Below are positions 56,900 to 64,000 of a DNA stretch of 64,000 nucleotides, in pieces. Below the pieces are notes generated by a model. It had not been told where the DNA came from. It did no database searches and worked only from the letters and a program-made list of their open reading frames with translations. How positions within the stretch are numbered: position 1 is the stretch's first letter; each line of letters begins with the position of its first letter. The translations under genes and the position numbers were made by a program. The stretch spans positions 310,001-374,000 of the forward strand of contig CBDCWQ010000023.1 in NCBI GenBank assembly GCA_965223435.1, written 5' to 3'. Origin of the DNA: CBDCWQ01 sp965223435 (GTDB lineage Bacteria > Myxococcota > Kuafuiibacteriia > Kuafuiibacteriales > Kuafuiibacteriaceae).

Positions 56900-58219
56900 C
56901 TACAGAGCGTTTAGCGGACCACAGGAAAGATCGTCTCCAATGCCTGGGATATTGACGTTCATGAGGTGGGCGACCGATGTCAGGAGCTTATCGTTGTCCT
57001 GGGCCTCTTTGAGCTTGAGATAGCGTCCGGTGCGAAGCATGCCCTGGGCATTTCCAAATAGGATGACAGGGAGCCGAGTAATACCGTGGTGGTACCCAAA
57101 ATGGCTGAGCGCCAGCACCAACGTGTTGTCCAGCATTGTGCCGCTGCCTTCCGGGGTGTCTTTGAGGCGCTCAACGAATGTGCGGACCTGGTTCCAGTCC
57201 CATTTTGAAGTCGTGATGAAGTCTTCGCGGCGTTGGGTTGCGCGGTGGTGAAGCTCGGGATGGGCGGAGTCTTTGATACCGACACCCTTGCCGTTGTTCA
57301 CCCAACCGTATTTCCAGTGATAGCCGGAACGGCCCCAGTGCATGCCAATCACCTGAGCGCGGTTACAGACTAGAGCGGAAAAGGCCAAGTCCATGTGTGC
57401 TTTGGCTCGAATGGGAATTGCATTTCCGGATGCAGGTTCTGGTGCGTTGCAGCTTGATGGCGTTGAACTCGGAGGCTTGGATGCGGCATCGAGGTCTCGA
57501 GAAACACTTTTTTCTGCACTTCGAATGGCGTCTTCATGAATGTCCAGTTTCAGTTTCTCTATGCCCGTCATTTGTTGCCGAAAGGTCTTGAGTTCGTCCA
57601 CAAGGTCGTCGAGCACGGACTTCTTTTGCCGGAGTCTAGAGAGCTGAGTGCTATTGCCTGGACCGTCATTGCCGCTTGAAATACCGCCAAAGACTTTGTC
57701 CCAAGCGTCGCTTGGCCGAGAAAAACCAGGCTTAAACGCCTTCGGACCGGTGGCAAAAGGACGATCGCGCATGTGGGTACGGGCTCGGTCGGTCACTTGG
57801 AGCTCAAGGCTGCTCAGTCCCGCTTCTTTGGCGATCAACTGGTCGATGGAGATACCTCCTGGGAGCCCGTCCAGTTTTGTGGGCGACCTCAAGAGATCTT
57901 TGGCCGTGAGTACCTTACCCACGCTTCGCACGTGATTGTTGCCTTTTGGTTTGGGGCCGGAATTTCGAATGTCGATGCCGTCGACGACCACCATATCTGG
58001 GCGAAGGCGGCCGAAGTCCGCAAGAATTGGGGATAACTCAAAGTTGGTCTCGGAGCCTGTGGGAAAGAAATCGTCCCCTTTGGGGTACCCGCTACAGTTG
58101 ACCCAGATGAACAGACGTTTTGGTGAACGTGACTGGGCTGCGGCCCGCCGAATCGACAGCACCGGTGACAGCAAAAGCGCTGCTTTGAGTGAACCAAACA
58201 TGAATTGCCGGCGCTTCAT
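56900..58219 (-). CDS. DUF1552-family exported protein
   Basis: 439 residues. The twin-arginine leader is KRRQFMFGSLKAALLLSPVLS. The body reads LFIWVNCSGYPKGDDFFPTG, continues through DMVVVDGIDIRNSGPKPKGN and HMDLAFSALVCNRAQVIGMH, and ends GIPGIGDDLSCGPLNAL, all as in DUF1552 proteins. The function of the family is unknown; it co-occurs with DUF1592/1588/1585 haem proteins. Only four bases separate it from the upstream haem lipoprotein gene, so the two form an operon. Confidence 0.88.
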   Translation of the reverse strand: MKRRQFMFGSLKAALLLSPVLSIRRAAAQSRSPKRLFIWVNCSGYPKGDDFFPTGSETNFELSPILADFGRLRPDMVVVDGIDIRNSGPKPKGNNHVRSVGKVLTAKDLLRSPTKLDGLPGGISIDQLIAKEAGLSSLELQVTDRARTHMRDRPFATGPKAFKPGFSRPSDAWDKVFGGISSGNDGPGNSTQLSRLRQKKSVLDDLVDELKTFRQQMTGIEKLKLDIHEDAIRSAEKSVSRDLDAASKPPSSTPSSCNAPEPASGNAIPIRAKAHMDLAFSALVCNRAQVIGMHWGRSGYHWKYGWVNNGKGVGIKDSAHPELHHRATQRREDFITTSKWDWNQVRTFVERLKDTPEGSGTMLDNTLVLALSHFGYHHGITRLPVILFGNAQGMLRTGRYLKLKEAQDNDKLLTSVAHLMNVNIPGIGDDLSCGPLNAL

Positions 58220-58223
58220 GAGC

Positions 58224-60002
58224 TTACTCCTTTAGATAGAGTTCTTCGGACAGAAATGCGTTTTCGATGAGTTCGACGATTCGAAAATTGTTTGTGCCGT
58301 CGGCCTCTGTAGGCAACTGCCTAGACAAATAGCTGACCGCTCCCCCGCTCACGTTCCCCGTAATATAGCGCATCAGCTGTGTAGTGAAACACTCCGACAC
58401 CTGGGTGCTGGAAGCCAGATCGGGCAGAAAGCTTGCGATGTCGGCGTAGCCGCGTGCGGTCCCACCAAGGTGGACGTCTGTCCTAGAGTCTAGCGCCGTA
58501 CCGTTGAAAGTCTGCTGGTGTTGTCCCAATGCATCGAAGTGACTTGAAAGATAACCAAAGGGCATGAAGGTGGCGTGACAGTTCATACAAACCTCACCTT
58601 GTTGCATCACGAGCTCCAGTTGGTTGCGAGTCGTCAAAGCTTCGAAGTCGATGGTCTCGTCGATGACCGCTTCCGCTGCTGCGGTCAGATCAATTCCGGC
58701 GGGCAGCCCCACGAATTCGCACAGGAGCTGTTCCTTGATCAACAGCCCACGGTGTATCGGTTTATCGCGTGCGACTTCGGTCGATGAGGCATGGACCGCG
58801 AGGACGCTTGCCAGGGTCAAGATGCCGCCACGCTGGTTGCCGTCCAGGTCGAGGCGTTCTAGACGGCTCTTAGTGGAATTCTTTCCGTATAGAGGTGCCG
58901 TGTGTCGGTTTGCGTAGGTGACATTTTTGGTCAGAAGGTCGACAAAAGAACCCTTCTCCTCAAGGACGACATGTTGAACAAAAGCGTGAAATTCGTCGCG
59001 CAAGGACCGAGCTTGTTGCGCACTGGAGAATTTCGAAAAATCTTGCGGTGATTCCGCCATGTGGTTCAACTCCTCCACACGGAGCCACTGTTTAAAAAAA
59101 TCAGTGAGTCGGTCACGGCCCCGGTCCGTCGCCAAAAGACGCTGGACGTGCCCACGAATCCGGGTGGCGTCAAGGGCATCGTTTTTTGCGTCTGCCCACA
59201 GGGGTTCGTCCGGCATGCTCCCCGTGAGGGAGTAAGAGATGAGAGATGCTTTTTCGAACGGGTCCAGTTCTTTTTTGGGCTCGGTGTTTTTGTCCTTTTT
59301 TCCGTGCTCTATCCGGTAAAGAAACTGTGGCGCCATGAGAATGCGTACAATCAGGGTCTGGAGTCCTGAGTCGGCATCGTTGTTCATGGCCCTATTCGCA
59401 AAGGCTATGAGGCGCTCTTGCATTGGGGCTGTGAGCGGACGCCGAAATGCTTTTGGGGCCAAGGTGTCAATGATTTCTCGAAAACATGCATTTAACGGTG
59501 GTGTCGTCGCCCCTACGCAAGAAAAGTCGGTCGAGATCTTTTGCGCGAGGTACCGGCTGGCCACATCCTCTGCTTCGTTCAAGAGAACGCTTAAGAGATT
59601 CTCGTCGAGGTTGGTTCCAGCGCTGGTATCAAACCCGGAACTCCGATCGCCATACGACAGGTTCTCGGATGCCTCAACGCCGAGAAGGTCCGAAACCGTG
59701 TTTCGGTATTCGTGAGCACTGAGAAGGCGTATCTGGCTGAGGGGGGCGGTAAAGACCGCAGGTTCGATTCCGCTTCCGCCGGTAGGCGGTTCCAAAGGCG
59801 TTTGTCCCGCGATGCCAGAATCATTGCCGCCGTCGGATGGGTCACCCGGAGGAGATTTTTCACCCAGAGGAGGTGTTTGATGGTGGGAATCCGATGAATC
59901 CGTAGGCACCAGCGATCCCGAGGGCATGTCACCGATTTGGCTGTTGCACCCGGCCGCCAGTGCGAAAGCACTCAGCAGGATGATGGACCGAATGTTGTCC
60001 AT
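58224..60002 (-). CDS. DUF1587/1592/1588/1585 haem lipoprotein
   Basis: 592 residues from ATG 60002 (GGAAG six bases upstream; the frame extends to 60038). Lipobox ALAAGCNSQ. In order: a low-complexity acidic linker, DUF1587 (IRLLSAHEYRNTVSDLLG), DUF1595 (APKAFRRPLTAPMQERLIAF), DUF1592 (ILMAPQFLYRIEH, KASLISYSLTGSMPDEPLW, LTDFFKQWLRVEEL), DUF1588 (RGGILTLASVLAVHASSTE, the haem site CMNCHATFMPFGY near residue 471) and DUF1585 at the end. First gene of a pair with DUF1552. Predicted to act at the cell surface in polymer breakdown or electron transfer; the substrate is unknown. Confidence 0.9.
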   Translation of the reverse strand: MDNIRSIILLSAFALAAGCNSQIGDMPSGSLVPTDSSDSHHQTPPLGEKSPPGDPSDGGNDSGIAGQTPLEPPTGGSGIEPAVFTAPLSQIRLLSAHEYRNTVSDLLGVEASENLSYGDRSSGFDTSAGTNLDENLLSVLLNEAEDVASRYLAQKISTDFSCVGATTPPLNACFREIIDTLAPKAFRRPLTAPMQERLIAFANRAMNNDADSGLQTLIVRILMAPQFLYRIEHGKKDKNTEPKKELDPFEKASLISYSLTGSMPDEPLWADAKNDALDATRIRGHVQRLLATDRGRDRLTDFFKQWLRVEELNHMAESPQDFSKFSSAQQARSLRDEFHAFVQHVVLEEKGSFVDLLTKNVTYANRHTAPLYGKNSTKSRLERLDLDGNQRGGILTLASVLAVHASSTEVARDKPIHRGLLIKEQLLCEFVGLPAGIDLTAAAEAVIDETIDFEALTTRNQLELVMQQGEVCMNCHATFMPFGYLSSHFDALGQHQQTFNGTALDSRTDVHLGGTARGYADIASFLPDLASSTQVSECFTTQLMRYITGNVSGGAVSYLSRQLPTEADGTNNFRIVELIENAFLSEELYLKE

Positions 60003-60212
60003 GGCAGTCTTCCCGACAAGGGCCCCCGTGTCCGACACGAATGGTCAGTGAAGCAGGAATCATGCCGAACGAGAGTTGGCGCAAACCGACGGGGTTTTAG
60101 GCCCATTGCGGGGGATGGGTCCCCCAGTTGATGGGCTGAGGCCCCCAAAAGAGGGTTCCGTGGGCGATGGACCGCTTCGGTTTTCGAGTCCAGGTGTGAG
60201 ATGAGCTCGTGG
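60003..60212. other. Intergenic region between pntB and the DUF1592-type gene
   Basis: 210 bases, both neighbours on the minus strand. GGGGGA (60110-60115) and TCCCCC (60120-60125) could form a short GC-rich hairpin after pntB, but no T-tract follows. Otherwise nothing is seen. Confidence 0.4.
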
Positions 60213-61601
60213 TCAGTTCTCTTTGACGGCGGCGCCCAGCTCGAGCAGGGCTTTTTTGCCGTCTCCGAAGAGCATGAGGCAGTTTTGTTGGGCAAACAGG
60301 GGGTTCGGGATGCCCGCAAAGCCTGGGCTTAGGCTGCGCTTGATGACAACGACCGTGCGCGCCTTGTCGACGTTGAGGATGGGCATGCCGGCAATGGGGC
60401 TGTTTGGGTCGGTACGGGCGGAAGGGTTCACCACGTCGTTGGCGCCGACCACCAAAACTACGTCCGTGGTTTCGAAGTTTGCGTTGACTTCGTCCATTTC
60501 TTTGAGCTGGTCGTAAGGAATATCGGCTTCGGCGAGGAGCACGTTCATATGTCCCGGCATTCTTCCAGCGACCGGGTGAATGCCGAATTCCACCGTCACA
60601 CCGCGGTCGGTCAAGAGCCTTGAGAGGTCGCGCACCGCGTGTTGGGCCTGGGCGACCGCCAGGCCGTAGCCGGGGACCACCACCACCCGCTCCGCTGTTT
60701 CGAACAGCATGGCGACTTCTTCGGACGACGATGACTTGATCTTGCCGCCGTAGACGTCGTCGGCCGATGCGATTTCGCCGCCGGCTTCTAGCGTTCCAAA
60801 GAGGACCGCGGGAAGGGAGCGGTTCATCGCTTTACACATGATCTGGGTCAAAATGAGACCGGAGGCACCGACCAGGGAACCGGCGATGATCAGCACGTTG
60901 TTCTCAAGGACAAAACCGGTGGCCGCCGCCGCAACGCCTGAGTATGCGTTGAGGAGCGCGATGACCACCGGCATATCCGCGCCTCCGATGGGAATCACCA
61001 AAAGAATACCCAGGACCGAAGAAATGCCGATCAAAATCCAGTAGGTGTCGACTTGGGAAGGCTCGACGCAGATGAATACGCCGGCCGCGATCGCCATCAA
61101 TGCGAGGAGGCCATTGACAAACTGCCCGCCCGGAAACCCGCCGAGGCGGCTTATCATCTTGATTTCTTGCAGTTTGGCAAAGGCAATCAAACTTCCGGTG
61201 AGGGTGACCGAGCCGATGATGCCGGAGGCGACCGTTGCGATGAGAAACTGGGGCGAGGCTTGGTCGCCGCTGGCCATGTACAGTGCGCCCCCAGCAACAA
61301 ACACGGATGCAATGCCCCCGAACCCATTGAAGATGGCCACCAGTTGGGGCATGGCCGTCATCTGGATCTTGAGCGCGAGACCGGCCCCAATGAGGGCTCC
61401 GGCAGCCAGGCCGAAGAAGATCATGTCGAGGCTTACGATGCTCTTGTCCAAGAGCGTGACCACCACGGCGATGAGCATGGCGATGGCGCCCAAGAGGTTG
61501 CCGCGTACCGCAGTTCGAGGACGTGTCAGCCCCTTGAGCCCCACAATAAAGAGCACGGAGGCCACAAGATAAGCGACGTTGATTAGGGTGGTTCGGTTCA
61601 C
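60213..61601 (-). CDS. pntB: NAD(P) transhydrogenase subunit beta
   Basis: 462 residues, the family's usual length. It couples hydride transfer between NADH and NADP+ to proton flow across the inner membrane. The N-terminal membrane domain has about eight helices (residues 5-250). The C-terminal NADP(H)-binding domain III begins near 290 with VVVPGYGLAVAQAQHAVRDL, then HPVAGRMPGHMNVLLAEADI, DVVLVVGANDVVNPSA and GMPILNVDKARTVVVIKRSL, all classical PntB motifs. Last gene of pntA1-pntA2-pntB, 28 bases after pntA2. Confidence 0.96.
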   Translation of the reverse strand: MNRTTLINVAYLVASVLFIVGLKGLTRPRTAVRGNLLGAIAMLIAVVVTLLDKSIVSLDMIFFGLAAGALIGAGLALKIQMTAMPQLVAIFNGFGGIASVFVAGGALYMASGDQASPQFLIATVASGIIGSVTLTGSLIAFAKLQEIKMISRLGGFPGGQFVNGLLALMAIAAGVFICVEPSQVDTYWILIGISSVLGILLVIPIGGADMPVVIALLNAYSGVAAAATGFVLENNVLIIAGSLVGASGLILTQIMCKAMNRSLPAVLFGTLEAGGEIASADDVYGGKIKSSSSEEVAMLFETAERVVVVPGYGLAVAQAQHAVRDLSRLLTDRGVTVEFGIHPVAGRMPGHMNVLLAEADIPYDQLKEMDEVNANFETTDVVLVVGANDVVNPSARTDPNSPIAGMPILNVDKARTVVVIKRSLSPGFAGIPNPLFAQQNCLMLFGDGKKALLELGAAVKEN

Positions 61602-61629
61602 CGTGGTTCCTTCCTACCGGAGTGGCTTT

Positions 61630-61911
61630 TCAGCGCTTCTTCTGAAACATGGCGAGCATGCGGTGGGTGACCAAGAAACCGCCCACCACGTTGATGCTCG
61701 CAAACACCACCGCAGCAACGCCGAGCCACTTTGTGAGTTCGCTGTGTTCCGCGCCCGCGGCGATTAAAGCGCCTGCAAGGGTGATACCCGAAATCGCATT
61801 GGATCCCGACATCAAGGGCGTATGCAGCGTAGGGGGCACTTTGGTGATGATCTCGAAGCCCACAAAAACAGCGAGGGCGAAGATCGTCAGGCCACCGACT
61901 AAAACTTCCAT
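61630..61911 (-). CDS. pntA2: NAD(P) transhydrogenase subunit alpha part 2
   Basis: 93 residues, the short membrane part of a split alpha subunit (PntAB). It has three transmembrane helices (GGLTIFALAVFVGFEIITKV, SNAISGITLAGALIAAG and a C-terminal helix). SGSNAISG and HTPLMS are the family motifs. Splitting of PntA into two proteins is known from Rhodospirillum and many others. It lies ten bases downstream of pntA1. Confidence 0.94.
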   Translation of the reverse strand: MEVLVGGLTIFALAVFVGFEIITKVPPTLHTPLMSGSNAISGITLAGALIAAGAEHSELTKWLGVAAVVFASINVVGGFLVTHRMLAMFQKKR

Positions 61912-61921
61912 TTGATTTCCT

Positions 61922-63094
61922 TCAGCCCACGCCTTCCGAAGCCGCGTTGTCGTCGGCGGGGGCGTTTTGTGCTTCGAGCAGAGGCTTTACGCGTGGATGG
62001 ATGACTTCACCACCGTGGCTGACGACCACGCCCTGCGTAATTTCGTCCTCAAGGTCCAAGGTGAGTTTCCCGTCGTTTGCGAGATGGGCCAAAAGGGTTG
62101 CCACGTTTTTGGCGTACATTTGGCTCGCGTGAAAGGGGACCGTGGCGGTGATGTTGCTGGGGCCCAAGATGGTGACCCCTTCAACCTCCACCCGTTCGTC
62201 GACCCGGGTGAGCTCGCAGTTGCCTCCTCGTTCGGCGGCAAGGTCGACGATCACCGAGCCTGGGGCCATGCCTTCGACCATGTCTTTGGTGACCAATACC
62301 GGCGAGCGTTTTCCGGGAATGGCAGCAGTGGTGATCACCACGTCACTCGCAGTGACCACATCTTTCATCAGCGCCCGCTGCCGTTCGTAAAAGGCCTCGC
62401 CGAGGGCCTTGGCGTACCCGCCGGCATCTTCGGCTTCGCCGGTCTTGACTGCCAACTCCACAAATTTGGCGCCCACACTCTCGACCTGCTCCTTGACGGC
62501 CGGACGAACATCATAGGCTTCGACCACCGCGCCGAGGCGCTTGGCGGTCGCACAAGCCTGAAGTCCAGCCACCCCCGCGCCGATGACAAATACCCGCGCC
62601 GGAGAAATCGTTCCCGCCGCGGTCATCATCATGGGGAACATTTTCGGAAGCTCCACCGAGGCGGTCAGCACGGCCTTGTAACCGGCTACCGTGGCCATGG
62701 AAGACAACGCATCCATGCTCTGGGCGCGCGTGATCCGGGGAATGAGCTCCATGGAAATCAAGGTGAGCCCCCGGCTTGCGTAGGCCTGTGCCACCTCGGG
62801 CCTCGAGAGCGGGTCGGCAAAACCAAGAACCGCTTGCTCTTTGCGAACGCCCTCGGGCGCACGGTCTGCTCGGACCGTCACCAAAAGCTCCGCCTTGCCC
62901 AAGACCTCGGCCAGGCCTCCGAGGACCTCGACCCCTTTTTCGCGGTAGACGTCGTCGGGATACCCCGCGGAGGATCCCGCGCCCGCTTCCATGACCACCT
63001 CGATTCCGGCGTTGCGTAAAGCCGGAATCACTTTGGGAACCAATGCGACGCGCGTTTCACCCTGACGGGTTTCCTTCGGTAGACCCACGATCAT
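61922..63094 (-). CDS. pntA1: NAD(P) transhydrogenase subunit alpha part 1 (NAD-binding)
   Basis: 390 residues from ATG 63094, where the protein starts MIVGLPKETRQGETRVALVP exactly as homologues do; a longer frame to 63259 is not used. It is soluble domain I that binds NAD(H): VIGAGVAGLQACATAKRLGA is the Rossmann loop, AGTISPARVFV precedes it, and RADRAPEGV and AIPGKRSPVLVTKDMVE are typical. A C-terminal linker follows. First gene of the pnt operon, with 109 bases between it and the upstream dehydrogenase gene on the same strand. Confidence 0.94.
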   Translation of the reverse strand: MIVGLPKETRQGETRVALVPKVIPALRNAGIEVVMEAGAGSSAGYPDDVYREKGVEVLGGLAEVLGKAELLVTVRADRAPEGVRKEQAVLGFADPLSRPEVAQAYASRGLTLISMELIPRITRAQSMDALSSMATVAGYKAVLTASVELPKMFPMMMTAAGTISPARVFVIGAGVAGLQACATAKRLGAVVEAYDVRPAVKEQVESVGAKFVELAVKTGEAEDAGGYAKALGEAFYERQRALMKDVVTASDVVITTAAIPGKRSPVLVTKDMVEGMAPGSVIVDLAAERGGNCELTRVDERVEVEGVTILGPSNITATVPFHASQMYAKNVATLLAHLANDGKLTLDLEDEITQGVVVSHGGEVIHPRVKPLLEAQNAPADDNAASEGVG

Positions 63095-63203
63095 CGACCG
63101 CCCCCGGTTAGCCCACGCATCATGTGGAGTCCAGGGCATAGCGGTCGCACGGTTCCCGGAGCCCAGACCCCCATACCTGGGTCCGGGCGCTCTGGCACCG
63201 GAT

Positions 63204-64000
63204 TTAGGGTAAATCGGGATATTCGCGTGCGGGATGGGCATCTTCGACAAAGATGTCATCGGGAACCAGGACCACCTTTCCCAGGTTGGCGCGCCGGTGG
63301 AGGATCTGATGGGCTTCGCTGGCTTGGGAAAAAGGGAAAGCGTGGCTCACGTGGGGGCGCAATATACCTTGGCCGAAAAGCTGCAAAAGCTGTTTAAGCC
63401 ACTCGCTTAGGCGCTCGGTTTCTTGCCACATTCGGCCCATATTGACGCCGAGCACCCCCTTGTTTGCGTTGAGGAGCGTCAGTGGGTTGAAGATGCGGAG
63501 GGGCACGTCCCACATATTCTGCGCGATGCGCATCCACTTCTTTTGGGGGCCGGTCACATTTTTTGAAAATCCAAAACAAACAAGACGGCCTCCGGAGCGA
63601 AGAAGCTCGAAACTTTTGGCCCATGAAGCCCCGCCGATGGGGTCCAAAATGAGGTCGAAGGGCGCTTCTTTTGCAAGATTGTTTGCGTTATCTTGGGCGT
63701 CAGAAGGAAAAAGCCGATCGTAACCCCGGGCATAGAGAGCATCGTGTTTTTGTGTCGATGCGAGGCCGATTGCGGTGGCGCCGCGCCACTTAAGAAGATC
63801 GAGGGCCATCAGACCGACCCCTCCCCCGGCGGAATGGACAAGCACCCGGTCACTTTTGCGCACCCGCCCCATTTCTTCGAGCATCATCCAGGCTGTGAGC
63901 CCGTTGACCGGGATGGCCGCGGCACGCCGTATTTCCAGTTCGCTCGGCAATACAAGAACCTGCGATTTCGGAAGCACGACGTGGGTGGCGTAGCCACCGA
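63204..64000 (-). CDS. Zinc-type (quinone-oxidoreductase/VAT1-like) dehydrogenase, 5' end outside window
   Basis: The frame is open to the right edge, where it reads GGYATHVVLPKSQVLVLPS; about 265 C-terminal codons are visible. Medium-chain dehydrogenase features are AAAIPVNGLTAWMMLEEMGR, the NADPH-binding VLVHSAGGGVGLMALDLLKW, and LDPIGGASWAKSFELLRSGG followed by RLVCFG. Structural-zinc cysteines are not in the visible part, and the pattern fits the zinc-less quinone oxidoreductase/VAT1 branch. The substrate cannot be assigned. Lies upstream of the pnt operon on the same strand. Confidence 0.85.
   Translation of the reverse strand, partial: GGYATHVVLPKSQVLVLPSELEIRRAAAIPVNGLTAWMMLEEMGRVRKSDRVLVHSAGGGVGLMALDLLKWRGATAIGLASTQKHDALYARGYDRLFPSDAQDNANNLAKEAPFDLILDPIGGASWAKSFELLRSGGRLVCFGFSKNVTGPQKKWMRIAQNMWDVPLRIFNPLTLLNANKGVLGVNMGRMWQETERLSEWLKQLLQLFGQGILRPHVSHAFPFSQASEAHQILHRRANLGKVVLVPDDIFVEDAHPAREYPDLP

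Noticed and set aside
61967..63019. 350-codon plus-strand open frame
   Set aside because: Antisense to pntA1, whose identity is certain.

Overview
The window looks like a chromosomal segment of a deltaproteobacterial or Myxococcota-like bacterium, assigned from gene content only. The pointers are Ser/Thr kinases with C-terminal TPR or transmembrane tails, an FHA plus sigma-54 activator, a PilZ/DUF4388 protein, many large lipoproteins, and several DUF1501/DUF1552/DUF1592-type clusters of exported haem proteins. No rRNA, tRNA or CRISPR array was seen.

Layout. 1-1397: a LamG lipoprotein running off the left edge (minus). 2254-4821: an IS66-family element with perfect 12-bp terminal repeats and an 8-bp target duplication; its transposase gene has two frameshifts. 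4938-7889: a lipoprotein with 15-bp minisatellite repeats and RCC1 repeats. 8118-11916: a lipase remnant and a large G8-domain lipoprotein. 12158-13822: a pectate-lyase-like lipoprotein. 13861-18022: a TPR protein, an FHA/sigma-54 activator and a Ser/Thr kinase. 18030-22587: fragments of IS91 and two different IS66 elements, two small lipoprotein loci (one decayed) and a CBS protein. 22878-26523: a haem/DUF1501 operon carrying three in-frame TGA codons. 26524-27980: transposase and secreted-protein debris. 27980-35418: an alpha-2-macroglobulin lipoprotein, a metzincin remnant and a six-hairpin-like lipoprotein. 35474-42100: an apparently intact operon of Fn3/BACON/haem lipoproteins and a DUF1501 protein. 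42661-46896: an FG-GAP lipoprotein, paralogous in its core to the RCC1 lipoprotein. 47297-56424: an SH3/TPR protein, MtaB, a kinase-TPR protein, a PilZ/DUF4388 protein and an HNH protein. 56900-60002: a DUF1552 plus DUF1592-type pair. 60213-64000: the pntA1-pntA2-pntB transhydrogenase operon and a partial zinc-type dehydrogenase.

How it fits together. Most intact genes encode exported or lipid-anchored proteins with carbohydrate-, protein- or haem-related domains. Three separate clusters pair a Tat-type exported DUF1501/DUF1552 protein with a CxxCH lipoprotein; one of them is decaying. The left 28 kb is heavily rearranged by IS66 and IS91 elements and is rich in pseudogenes. The right 30 kb is compact and mostly intact. 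The most distinctive novelty candidate is the pair of lipoproteins at 4938-7889 and 42661-46896. They share a conserved cysteine-rich core and an N-terminal pentapeptide minisatellite but carry different propeller-type repeats.
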